From Rhabdophis nuchalis (lineage: Eukaryota > Chordata > Lepidosauria > Squamata > Natricidae), in contig CM077646.1 in assembly GCA_039707465.1 (NCBI GenBank), positions 84,339,215 to 84,403,214 of the forward strand: 64,000 bases of DNA, written 5' to 3'. The notes below the pieces were generated by a model, which was given only the letters and a program-made list of their open reading frames with translations, had not been told where the DNA came from and searched no databases. This document shows, piece after piece, positions 54,854 through 64,000 of this stretch; position 1 is the stretch's first letter, and each line of letters begins with the position of its first letter. A program made the translations under genes and the position numbers.

Positions 54854-56669
54854 CATTCCTGAAAGAATATCAGGCAGAAGAAGGTAAATATGTATCTACC
54901 TTAAATACTGCAGGACACTGAAGAATGATTTGAAGTTAAGGAATGCATATTCTAATGGAATGTTACTGGAAAGAACACTTCCTAATAAAGAGCTGTTTGA
55001 CACTGGCACCTGTTATCTAGACAAATTGTGGTTTCCTTTCACTGTGTGCCTTCACATAGAGGCTGGATGACGGTCTGTTTGAGATGTTTTAATTCCTGCA
55101 CTGTGAAGAATGTTGGATCCAAAGGCCACTTTATGGTTCTGTGATTCCATGTTGCAAGTTAAAAAGACCCCCCACCCATCTCAATGACCCCAATGGCAAG
55201 ATGAGATGAAGCATATGTTGATACATTTCCTGATTTCCTCCTTGGCTATAGGGCTCTTCTGCAGTTGACTGACAAAAGCAGGGAGATAAGGCCAACCGGT
55301 TTCTCTTTCCTCTATGTTCTGGATTAGAAATCTTCTGATATGGTTTTATTAATAGCTACATTTGTAATAAATAGTGAGTTTCAGCCCTTTTATATTCTTA
55401 AAGGCTGGATAAAAAAACTAGCTAAGTTTTTATCTTTCATGTTTATAATATTAATATAACATGTAGTATTGTCTTCCAGCCTAACCAATATAAAAGAGAA
55501 CAGACGTTCATTTTAGTAGGTCTCTTTCATTTACTAGCTGACATATATGCACAATTTGATTGCCAAATATAAATGTGCTCTAAAGGAGATAACACTGTAA
55601 CTGTGACCACCAATACTGATAGTATTTAACTCACTGTGCTGAGTTATATGAAATGTGTGGATTTAGGGTATTTAACTGAATGTTGAAGGAGAAGCAAATT
55701 ATTAAAATCTTGCATTCCATATTTTCAGCCTAGACAAACAATTGTACACATATTTGTTTGTAATACAATTTTTACAGCAAGTATCTGCAGGACTGAGTCT
55801 CAATATAATCCACTCCATTAAAATTAATGGCAGTTCACCATTGACATCTATATGAGTGTTGTTGATTATTCCAATCAGCCTCAAAAACTGCGGCAAAAGG
55901 GATTTTGTGAAAAACATATTTATCTCATTTAGTGTTTTTCCTTTTGCAGACATTAGCACTCACTTGACTAAACAGTGTCATTTTACATGCAACTCATGTA
56001 ACATTTATTTCACTTCTCTTTGATAATTGTTTTTCATATAATCAAGTACAATAGAACGGAGTGATGTCCTTTGCAAAAACAAAAAAACAGCCACTGCATA
56101 GATGCACCAGTGTTTGATAATTCTTGAAGCTTCTATCAAAATGTATTCCAGGTGAGTCTGTGTGCAAACCATTATAACCCATAATTCATTCTGGCAGGTG
56201 ATTTGCCTGCAGCTGTACTCATGTCACAAAGGCAAAGCCTGAGACCTACACTCAGTTAATTAACTGGGAAGAAGACTGTAGGTCTGATCTTTCATGAAAT
56301 GGAGTCAGCAGAACTCCTGTAAAATAATGTCTATTCCCCTGAAATGTTGTGATTGCATATAATTACTAAAAATAGCAGAGGGAGGAAAGCAGCAAAAGTT
56401 AGTTAATCATTATTTTATACTGTTTACTAATCCAAGGTTGTATCCCTTCAGTTGTATTTGTATGGATACAGTGACATGTAAAGACTTCTCCGTATTTTAA
56501 TTGTGCTAGAAAAGTATCTCAATGGGACCTAACAGGCTTAGTATGTTTGAATTACATTATTGGATGGAAGGATCCTGGCTCATGTGGATAAAAATAACTT
56601 ATTACAAAGTAGGCTGTGCCAAACTAGTCAGAGAAGCCCTTTCCAACATTTGGCTATGCTGGCTGGCAA
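54854..56669. other. No recognised feature
   Basis: 1.8 kb of AT-rich sequence without a repeat or exon that I can name. Confidence 0.4.
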
Positions 56670-56927
56670 TCCTTGAGACTCAGGCTCAACCCCTCCAAGA
56701 CCGGCATCCCATTACAGCCATCTGGTTCCATTGCTGGCTATGGGGGGTGAGGCCTTAGCCCCCACAGGAAGGGTTCGCAACTTGGGTGTCCTCCTGGATG
56801 CATGGCTGTCCTTGGAAGATCATATGACGGCTGTCGCCTGATCTACCAGTTCTTAGATTGGGATGCCCTACACACAGTCACTCACGTCCTTGTCTCTTCC
56901 CCTCTGGACTACTGCAATGCTCTCTCT

Positions 56928-57178
56928 TCCGCCAACGTCTTAAGACGTATTTATTCCAACAAGCCGGCCTAGGATAGCCCCCATTTCTGACTTTTAAGAA
57001 AATAATTTATAATTGGCAAGGGTTTTAACATTGGGTTTTAGCACGGGTTTATTAATTTAATACATTTTAATAGATATTTATTGTATTTTGTGTTTTTTAA
57101 ATAATGCCTGTGCGCCGCCCTGGGTCCTAACAAGGAGAAGGGCGGGGTATAAATTTAATAAAATAAATAATAAAATAA
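56928..57178 (+). mobile_element. L2-type LINE 3' end nested in L2
   Basis: Begins CCGCCAACGTCTTAAGACGTATTTATTCCAACAAGCCGGCC (the end of the ORF), then UTR, CGCCGCCCTGGGTCCTAACAAGG, and the tail AATAAAATAAATAATAAAATAAA. It is placed exactly between the DYCNAL and GLPLK coding blocks of the outer copy, with matching orientation. Confidence 0.8.
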
Positions 57179-57577
57179 ATGGGGCTCCCCTTGAAGAGCA
57201 CCCGGAGGCTTCAACTGGTCCAGAATGTGGCCGCATGGGTAATTATGGGGGCGACGCAACGCTCCCATGTAACACCCCTCCTGCGCGATCTGCACTGGCT
57301 TCCGGTGGTTTTCCAGGTGCGATTCAAGGTATTGGTTACTATCTTTAAAGCGCTCCATGGCTTAGGACCTGGATACTTACGAGATTGCCTTCTGCCACCG
57401 AGAGCCTCCCACCGGCCAGTACGCTCCCATAGAGACGGTCTCCTCATGGTGCCGTCGGTAAACAATGTCGATTGGCGACACCCAGGAGGAGAGCCTTCTC
57501 CATGGGAGCACCTGTCCTCTGGAACGAATTACCCCCAGAATTAAGAACTATCCCTGACTTACGCACCTTCCACCATG
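57179..57577 (+). pseudogene. L2-type LINE ORF2 C-terminus
   Basis: Frame at 57179-57544: [90 protein letters not shown] frameshift near 57480 moves the rest (RRRAFSMGAPVLWNELPPEL and RTFHHALKTFFF) to a second frame. The wording resembles the 46-kb subfamily more than the 37-kb one. Confidence 0.88.
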
Positions 57578-57818
57578 CTCTCAAAACCTTTTTTTTTCCA
57601 ACAAGCCGGGCTGGCATAAAAATGATTTTTAAATTACAATTTTTTATTAATTTTAATCAGGGTTGGTTGGGTTTTTTCATTGTTAGGCCAAATTGTTTAA
57701 TATGTCTTTTAAAACTTTTTAAACTTTTATATATTTGTTTTACTATGGTTGTACACCGCCCTGAGTCCTTCGGGAGTAGGGCAGTATGAAAAACCAATAA
57801 AACCTAAACCTAAACCAT

Positions 57819-58224
57819 CTAACAAATTCAGTTAGTAGGAAGGAAAGTGTCACACAAACTCCTTCCTGCTTCACCCCACACCTATCCTCTGTACCCACTA
57901 ATCCATCAGCTGGGCTAAGTTTGGACACAGTTCTACCAATCTTCTCGAGGACTGGTAGACACAAGGCTTAGAAATTGTCAAATGACAGGTTACCAGTGTG
58001 AAGCAGTTTTGCACTGACAACCTGTCATCGGGGCAATTTAAGAAGTGATTAAGGCCTCTATGCCAGGCACCCACCCACATTTGTCCTGCTGGTTGTTAAG
58101 GAGAGTGATGATTTTGGGCAGGAGAGGAAATCAAGTCAGGGAAAATCCTCCTCTCATCTATCATTGAGGCAGATTAGAGGGTGGCCATGGAGGGAGTGCC
58201 AACCGGACTGGAAGGCTGTGCTCC
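57819..58224. other. No recognised feature
   Basis: Between two L2 copies. Nothing nameable apart from possible old L2 sequence near 58150. Confidence 0.4.
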
Positions 58225-58797
58225 CAGTTACTCATGCTGTTTAGATTGCTGCAATGCACTCTATGTGGGGCTGTCCTTGAAGACCATCTGGAAGCTAACA
58301 CTGATTCAAAATGCAGCAGCACAGGTGATTTTGGGTGCCTCGTAGTTCATTCAACTGCTGTGTGAGCTACATTTCCAGTTGCTTTCTAGGTGCAATGCTT
58401 TCTGGGTACAATTAAGTTGCTGAATATCATCTTTAAAGCCCTACATGACATAGGACCATGTTACTTGCAGGACCACCTCTTCTTGAGGGCAGTTACCCAA
58501 ACTACTAGGTTTGATTGGGTTGGCGCACTCCACATCCCTTCATTTACATGCTACCATTTGATTAGACCTTGGAGGCATGCCTGCTGAGTGGCTGTCCCAA
58601 ATCTTTGGAACAGCCCCCCCCCCCCATATGAAATTTGAGGAAACCCTGTCCTTTTAGTTTTCCAGAGGGCTGTGAAAACCTTTTCCAGATGAGCAGGCTC
58701 TTTGGTCTGGTGCCTGGGAGAAAGAGTGTTTTGTTTTTAAATGGATTGTTGTGAGCCTCCTAGAATCTTTATGAGATAGACAGCCATATAAGGCTTG
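58225..58797 (+). mobile_element. Old L2-type LINE 3' part
   Basis: TTAGATTGCTGCAATGCACTCTATGTGGGGCTGTCCTTGAAG, AATGCAGCAGCACAGGTGATT, TGCTGAATATCATCTTTAAAGCCCTACATG and CCAAATCTTTGGAACAG parallel the DYCNALY, QNAAARVI, FKALH and LWN blocks of younger L2 copies, with many substitutions and small indels. The tail is a TAAG tetranucleotide array. Confidence 0.82.
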
Positions 58798-58812
58798 TAA
58801 GTAAGTAAGTAG

Positions 58813-58891
<79 letters not shown>
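58798..58891. repeat. (GTAA)n tetranucleotide microsatellite at L2 tail
   Basis: About 23 GTAA units with one GGTAA variation near the left end. It continues directly from the L2 end ...ATATAAGGCTTGTAAGTAAG. A TYLL repeat frame on the minus strand is an artefact. Confidence 0.96.
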
Positions 58892-58893
<2 letters not shown>

Positions 58894-58911
58894 TATTAGA
58901 TTTGCTTTAAT

Positions 58912-59252
58912 CATTGCAGTGATTTGTGTAGCAACTATGGTTTAAAAAAAGGTTGTAAAATTGGGCACAACTCAGGGGTGAAATTCAGCAGGTTCTGATA
59001 GGTTCTGGAAAACCAGTAGCAGAAATTTTGAGTAGTTCAGAGAACCGATAAATACCACCTCTGGCTGGCCCCAGAGTGGGGAGGGAATGGAGATTTTGCA
59101 ATATCCTTTCCCTGCCACACCCACTAAGCCACACCCACAGAACCAGTAGTAAAAAAATTTGAATTTCACCACTGGTGCAACTCACAACTATTTTATTACT
59201 TTGCAACAGAAGTTTAATCCTATTAGTGATCATAAGCTGAGAACTAACTATA
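58912..59252. mobile_element. Tigger-like MITE 3' half, interrupted
   Basis: CATTGCAGTGATTTGTGTAGCAACTATGG and GTTGTAAAATTGGGCACAACT, then after a 202-bp insert CAACTCACAACTATTTTATTACTTTGCAACAGAAG and GATCATAAGCTGAGAACTAACTATA. These match 22260-22395. Confidence 0.65.
58973..59174. mobile_element. hAT-like MITE nested in Tigger-like MITE
   Basis: A 202-bp element with ends CAGGGGTGAAATTCA and TGAATTTCACCACTG (the latter with one extra T nearby). The flanks gcacaact and gtgcaact match at 6 of 8. It is the reference copy for the split element at 41598/43858. Confidence 0.75.
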
Positions 59253-60054
59253 TTTGTGTTAATGTGCAACTTTAAGGTGAATGCAATCTATACACACATT
59301 TGTGGGAGGTGTCTACAAGAGTGTGTATTACTAGTAAGATTCATTACAAGTGGAGTCTTGGTGTTCCATCTGCTTGTTATAACATACTAATATTGAAATA
59401 TATCTGCTCAGAACAATAAAAAATAATTGAGATATTCCTGTCTGGAAAAAAATGAACAAATTAAGTACAAGTTAAATATAAAAGGATAAATGCACAGAAA
59501 TCTAGGTTTACTTAAAGAACATTAAAATGAATGACTTCTAAGAATGACTCAGGGCTTTGTGCCAGGAAAAAAAATGGATCTAATATTGACTGTATGTGTG
59601 GATCGTATTTATTGGAAAGCCCTGCATGCTGTGTCAGCATTATTGCAATAAAAAGCAAATGTGAGTGCTTGAACAGCAGAGTTTTGCAAATGATAACTCC
59701 TCGTATTTCAAAAATTATTAAAATTACTTTTGGGGGGGGGGGGGAAAGACCGCTTTCACCAAATTAGGGGCAAATATGCCATCGGAGGATGATAAGAACT
59801 GTAATCTTAAACAAATGAAGGACAATAAATTGGTGTCAGCTGGGGTAAGGGATTCTAGGTGTCATTATTTTGCTTGAAGGCAGTCATATCCAAAAGATGG
59901 AACAGAATATGAGTTATTAGATGAATGTGATTGAAATTTACCAAGAAAGGCGGGTGGGGGAAACCCATAGACATGTTCAGATAGAAAATTGTGATCCACG
60001 CTGAGCATTAAAGTTTGGTTTCTGTCTCTGAGCTTCTTCACAGGGTACCTAACA
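59253..60054. other. No recognised feature; G14 run near 59731
   Basis: AT-rich with a poly-G run at about 59731-59744. No gene supportable. Confidence 0.4.
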
Positions 60055-60062
60055 GTCTAGAT

Positions 60063-60197
60063 CAGGGGTCTCCAACCTTTGCAACTTTAAGTCTGAAGGA
60101 CTTCAGCTCCCAGAATTCTCCAGCCAGCAAAGCTGGCTGGAGAATTCTGGGAGCTGAAGTCCTTCAGACTTAAAGTTGCAAAGGTTGGAGACCCCTG
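60063..60197. mobile_element. hAT foldback MITE, perfect 66-3-66 palindrome (copy D)
   Basis: Both arms are identical over all 66 positions around the loop aaa (60129-60131). Ends CAGGGGTCTCC and GGAGACCCCTG. Flanks gtctagat at 60055-60062 and 60198-60205 are identical. The absence of any arm divergence suggests a very recent insertion or arm correction. Non-coding. Confidence 0.97.
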
Positions 60198-60244
60198 GTC
60201 TAGATCACTGTTTGTTTTTTTTAAATCTTGGCCATACATCGTGA

Positions 60245-60322
60245 GATGTATGGACTTCAACTCTTAGAATTCCCTAAGCAGCATGCTGTGAATTCTGGGT
60301 GTTGAAGATCACATATCTTAAA
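60245..60322. mobile_element. Old, degraded foldback MITE core
   Basis: GGACTTCAACTCTTAGAATTCCCTAAGCAGC, then ATGCTGTGAATTCTGGGTGTTGAAGATC, is a diverged copy of the conserved foldback core. It lies about 50 bp from copy D. No target duplication is visible. Confidence 0.55.
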
Positions 60323-60335
60323 ATGTCTTAAGATT

Positions 60336-61374
60336 TTAAGAGGACTATTTGTACTTCCACTGCAAGCTAAAGGATGTTTAGATCTCAATGACTGCAAGGT
60401 TGACGGATTTGAAACTTGGAGAGAGAAGACTGGACATCTTCTATCCTGTACTTATTGAAAGACTAATGGCAACAGAGCTCAGACAATGGGCTGGGAGTCC
60501 CCAGTGGGTCACAAGTGATCTAGAAGTTGGAGGATTCCTAAGGGAGGGGGGGGAAACCCTTCATCAGCTTTGCCTAGTGAGACGGCATGTTCCACATATG
60601 TTCTGGGATTTCCTTGCCGTTTTGCCTGCCCAAATGCCAGAAGAAGCTATGACATAAAACACTATTAAGGACTCACTTCCTGTGATATATCAGTTTTAAA
60701 ATTGAGTTTTATGAGTAAGCAGTACTGCATATTTATTTCCTGCCCCAGGAACGTCATTGCTTTTTTTCATGGAGGTCCCACAAATATATCTATCATTGCA
60801 GAGGATTGCAATATGAGAACCTCTGGGCTAATAATGGAGCTTGTTTTTCCTCCTGCAGGATATTTCATAGAGACGCCTATGCAGGGACAAAATGCCCTGC
60901 CTGACATAGAGCACAGTAAGGTATTTAGAACAAATGCATTAATCTTTTTACCTTTTTTTAATGTAGTGTTGGTTTTAACATGTGGGGGGGATTGAGTGTA
61001 AAGGAATCAATTGAGCAGTTGTGCATTGGTAGAATGTAGGCAAAAAATGATGCCGTTCAACCTCTAGATACTAAAATTCAATAGCAAAAAATAAATAAAT
61101 GAAACATTTAAGATGTAAATACCAACCTAATAATATGGGTACGAGAAGATCTATTGCTAAATGTGGGAACTGAAATGATCAGTCCTACCACCAGAAAGCA
61201 CACACATTTGTGTGATTTTAACAGGACTTTTAACCTCTAAAGAAAAAGTCTAATTCTAACTCTAATCTTATTATTTTTACCTAACTGTGGTTAAAAAAAG
61301 AATTTTGACTGCCAACGTATACAGATACTCCTTGATAAACATCACTATATTTTTACACTATATCTTGCTATAAG
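60336..61374. other. No recognised feature
   Basis: Plus-strand frames at 60388-60657 (89 codons) and 60702-60995 (97 codons) are the only notable readings; I recognise neither product. Confidence 0.4.
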
Positions 61375-61597
61375 AGTTGAGGTGGCGCAGTGGTTAGAGT
61401 GCTCTACGAAGGCTATTTCAGCTGACTGCTAGCTGCAGTTCGGCAGTTCAAATCTCACTGACTCAAAGATGACTCAGCTTTCCATCCTTCCGGGGTGGGT
61501 AAAATGAGGGCCCGGATTGTTGGGGGCAATAGCTGACTCTGTGTAAACTGCTTAGAGAGGGCTATGAAGTGGTATATGTCTAAGTGCTATTGCTAAT
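61375..61597 (+). mobile_element. Sauria/Squam-type SINE with a different head
   Basis: The body and tail (CCATCCTTCCGGGGTGGGTAAAATGAGGG, AGAGAGGGCTATGAAG, TGTCTAAGTGCTATTGC) are as in the other copies. The head GTTGAGGTGGCGCAGTGGTTAGAGTG and the insert TTTCAGCTGACTGCTAGCTGCAGTTCGGCAGTTCAAATC differ, so this is a separate subfamily. Confidence 0.88.
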
Positions 61598-62744
61598 TAT
61601 TTTAATCTCAAAATGGTGGATGGAAGTACTTTTATGGAGTAGTGATCCAAAGTTAACAATTTGAAGCACAAAACTCCACGTCCTCCAGACTTTCTTCTTC
61701 CACAGAGCCATTGAGTAAAAGAAATGTGGCAGAAAGATAGCCTAACAACTCCTTACTAATTAAGAATCTTTATACAACATTAACTTACCATAAAATGCAT
61801 ATTTCTAGTACTTCATTTTTGGCAACAAATACCATATGTAGCACAGCTGAAGGAACTTGTTCAGCAAACTTTTAAAATACGTCTGTCTCTCTGTATGTAT
61901 ATATGCATAAGCTTTTATGCATGAGTGTGTGTGTTGGTATGAATGTATGTGCATATATGTAAGCCTTCACATATTTCTATGCATCAAAAGCAACCACTGG
62001 CTTCTGAATTAAGTTGTGAATTGTGAAAGCAACATCAACTAGGCTTCTTGAAAGAAGCTCATTACTTCTATTTTGAAAGAAGGTTTCCAAATTTAAAAGG
62101 TTGATGGCTAAGAAAACCAAGTTGGCTGCAACCTCCTGAATGAAAAGGTACAGAACAAAAATATTGCTTACTTTTAATTGTACAGTCTAAGGAGGTCTAC
62201 TTCAAACTAGAAGACTGAATGTATGGTAGGCTTTTTAAAAAAATGTATTATGATATTCACCAGCTACTTGAAATATTATTTTCTGCAAGTTGCAGTGTAC
62301 GTGAATTATTATGAAGATTATGTTTTCTAATTTACCTGGCTCCCTTGTGGTGAATCAGACCGGTATGAGAACTTAAAATACATAATTAGGCAGCTCATTG
62401 TTTGCAGTCTGCCTTCCCAGCTGAGCAATGAAAGATGTGCAGTTGCCCAATGCTTTAAGAGGGACTGCTTACCCCCTACGTGGTAATGCTATCTTTCAAA
62501 TGCCGTTGAAATCTTGTCTGGGCAATGGGTGGGGAGATATCTCTGTCCTATTGTGACAAGTTTGTGTTCAATATTGAATTATTTATCTGGTTATTCATAC
62601 ACACACATTTATGGATTTTGTTCACTGTTGTCTAGGCCTTCTTACGCTAAGAGTCATTGAGAGTCGGGCGCCATATACATTTAATAAATTAATATAATCT
62701 GATCAAAACAATGTGAAGTCACAGCAGCCATTTCTTTAGCTGGC
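61598..62744. other. Mostly unrecognised; possible repeat terminus near 62640-62700
   Basis: GAGAGTCGGGCGCCATATACATTTAATAAATTAATA at 62658-62693 looks like the 3' end of a squamate SINE or LINE, but the upstream part is not recognisable. Confidence 0.35.
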
Positions 62745-62780
62745 CTTTATGCGCATTGAGTTTTTCCCAAGAACCTAGGA

Positions 62781-63121
62781 CTGTGATGGTGAACCTATGG
62801 CCACATGCTAGAGGTGGCATGCAGAGCCCTCTCTGTGGGCACGCGTGCCATTGCCAGCTAGTGTTCTGGTTTCTGGCATGCACATGTGTGCTGGCCAGTT
62901 GGTCTTTGCAGATGCTGGAATGCCAGAAAATGCCCAGAAAATAGCCCCAAAACCAGTCTAAAACCAGCCTAAATCTGGCCTGAAAATGGCCCAGAATATG
63001 GCATGAAAATGGGCATGTGTGTGCTGGCCAGCTGGCCTTCCGGTTTCCGATGCTCTGGCATACACATATGCATACACTTTCCAGTTTGGACACTCAGTGC
63101 CGAAAAGGTTCGCCATCACTG
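62781..63121. mobile_element. hAT MITE (GGTGAACCTATGGC family) in R4 3' UTR
   Basis: A 341-bp element with ends CTGTGATGGTGAACC and GGTTCGCCATCACTG, inverted copies. The flanks acctagga at 62773-62780 and 63122-63129 are identical. Related to 23519-23883. The plus and minus frames across it (62719-63093, 62756-62944) are not genes. Confidence 0.9.
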
Positions 63122-63141
63122 ACCTAGGATGTCATAATATA

Positions 63142-63444
63142 TCAGTAGAGTATATGTGCAGATCCAGGCAGTGTGGCCTTTTGCAACTGACATATAGAAA
63201 TTTTATCAATGTGCAGATTTTCTAAATACCATTCAAGATTTTTTGGTATGGCACCAAGTAGGCTTATGACCACTGGGGCCACAATGGCTGGTTCATTTCT
63301 ACTTTCAGTTTTGATTTTCAGATCTTGATATTTTGTGATCTTCTCCAATTCCTTCTGTTCTATTATCTCCTTATATTGCACCTCAGTTGTCCTTTCTTTC
63401 TTCATACTCTCAACTAGAGTTTCATCTGGTGTGTTATGAGCCAA
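63142..63444 (-). pseudogene. R4-type LINE ORF C-terminal end
   Basis: A 100-codon frame: IIEQKELEKITKYQDLKIKT, ESRNEPAIVAPVVISLLGAI, PKNLEWYLENLHIDKISICQ, LQKATLPGSAHIL. This is the extreme C-terminus after the endonuclease in R4-type LINEs. The endonuclease PD motif upstream is degraded (NTPDETLVESMKKER), lacking the second Asp block. Confidence 0.75.
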
Positions 63445-63779
63445 GATTTGATTAGTCTGTATTTAGAAATGCCACAATATTTTAATTGGTTCATTTTCAA
63501 CTTCTTTTTCAATTCTAAGTTCCTACCATTACTGGTACATGATAAATTTTATAGTTCTTCCGGTGAATCATTTTGGTGACTCTGTTATGTTATTGTTTAT
63601 AACCATCTTCTTGCTTACAAGCTGAATATATGATCTACTGTTCTTCCTGCTTCTTCGCATAATCTGTAAACATTGTGTGATGATTTTTCAATTGTGGCTT
63701 TGATTGCATAAGTTTGAATTAGTTTGAATAGATTATTATAATTTTATGACGCTAACATAATACATTATAATTTTAATGC

Positions 63780-64000
63780 ATTGTTATGATTTGTTATCCA
63801 GTCAAGCCAGATGATCAGACTAGATTTGGCATTTTGATCCACCTATCGAGTCCTTCCCAAGAACCTAGAATAGGCAGGTGTTAATGTTTGTTGGTGCTAA
63901 AGGCATTGTTGCTGGATGTAAGTTGTTCCAAATCAAGCTTCCTTTTACAATTGACTGATGGCTATTTTTGTCAATGCCGATGGCGCCCAAGTGGTGCTCC
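63780..64000 (-). mobile_element. Second R4-type LINE 3' UTR fragment, running off the window
   Basis: GAGTCCTTCCCAAGAACCTAGAATAGGC at 63849-63876 repeats, in the same orientation, the R4 UTR phrase of 62757-62780 and 17986-17998. Following sequence (AGGCATTGTTGCTGGATGTAAGTTG) may continue the element beyond 64000. Confidence 0.5.

Larger units (their letters stand above)
56670..57818 (+). mobile_element. L2-type LINE interrupted by a second L2 tail
   Basis: The outer copy shows LRLNPSKT-like sequence at 56676, the VRNLGVLLD region (about 56769) and DYCNAL (about 56908). It resumes at 57179 with [20 protein letters not shown] and continues to the end. The inserted segment 56928-57178 is the last ~250 bp of another L2 with its own AATAAA-rich tail. 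The outer copy ends CGCCCTGAGTCCTTCGGGAG...AATAAAACCTAAACC. Frames are shifted in the 5' part. Confidence 0.8.
62745..63770 (-). mobile_element. R4-type LINE, degenerate, split by hAT MITE
   Basis: On the minus strand: a zinc-knuckle block reading VYRLCEEAGRTVDHIFSL (about 63675-63620, first Cys now Tyr), later EKITKYQDLKIKTES, then VISLLGAIPKNLEWYLENLH and QLQKATLPGSAHIL, and a 3' UTR with TCCTAGGTTCTTGGGAAAAACTC. The C-terminal wording matches R4-type LINEs. The MITE at 62781-63121 sits in the UTR. Much older than the copy at 17895-18985. Confidence 0.75.

Noticed and set aside
57800..57816. Telomere-like CCTAAA repeat
   Set aside because: Only about two and a half units, at the 3' end of an L2; it is the LINE tail. 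The vertebrate telomere unit is CCCTAA.
58798..58891. CRISPR-like regular array
   Set aside because: A 4-bp period without spacers; it is a microsatellite. No repeat-spacer pattern exists anywhere in the window.

Overview
The window looks like accessory, repeat-dense DNA from a squamate reptile, most likely a snake. The repeat content shows this. There are tRNA-derived SINEs with the Sauria/Squam type body and a Bov-B-like tail, CR1 LINEs ending in ATTCT or ATTGT pentamers, L2-type LINEs ending in trinucleotide or tetranucleotide tails, R4-type LINEs with a restriction-like endonuclease, and many 8-bp-TSD hAT MITEs. I found no host protein-coding exon, rRNA, functional tRNA, CRISPR array or bacterial-style operon. 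Every open frame I can name belongs to a retrotransposon and almost all are broken.

Layout. 1-14.3 kb: AT-rich single-copy-looking DNA with two opposed SINEs inside a 49-bp direct repeat, several hAT MITEs, a CR1 tail, an L2 tail and microsatellites (CATA, CA, GGGA). 14.34-17.72 kb: two L2 copies tail to tail, the minus one carrying endonuclease and RT domains in broken frames; a Tigger-like MITE half follows. 17.9-19.0 kb: an R4-type LINE C-terminus with zinc knuckle and PD-(D/E)XK-like motif. 19.25-35 kb: a SINE with a perfect 14-bp TSD, MITEs, truncated L2 and CR1 copies, and long stretches without recognisable content. 34.95-38.0 kb: a 135-bp perfect-architecture foldback MITE, then nested CR1 and L2 insertions with a target duplication of about 100 bp. 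38.8-39.2 and 51.5-52.5 kb: two copies of a palindromic, possibly Penelope-like element, the second loaded with three foldback MITEs. 41.6-43.9 kb: a 2-kb CR1 that splits a MITE and itself holds a 70-bp L2 tail. 44.7-50.6 kb: CR1, L2, SINE and an unassigned LINE relic plus a long GGA/GAA tract. 53.3-60.2 kb: CR1, L2-in-L2 nesting, an old L2 with a TAAG tail, a MITE nested in a MITE, and a perfect 66-3-66 hairpin element. 61.4-64.0 kb: SINE and a degenerate R4 LINE split by a hAT MITE.

The most striking signal is a family of hAT foldback elements with a fixed 66-nt arm, 3-nt loop, 66-nt arm plan and 8-bp TSDs carrying central TA. Within one copy the arms match at about 92-100 percent, while different copies match at only about 80 percent. 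This suggests that arms are homogenised or regenerated as hairpins. One insertion is confirmed by an empty paralogous site in the same window.
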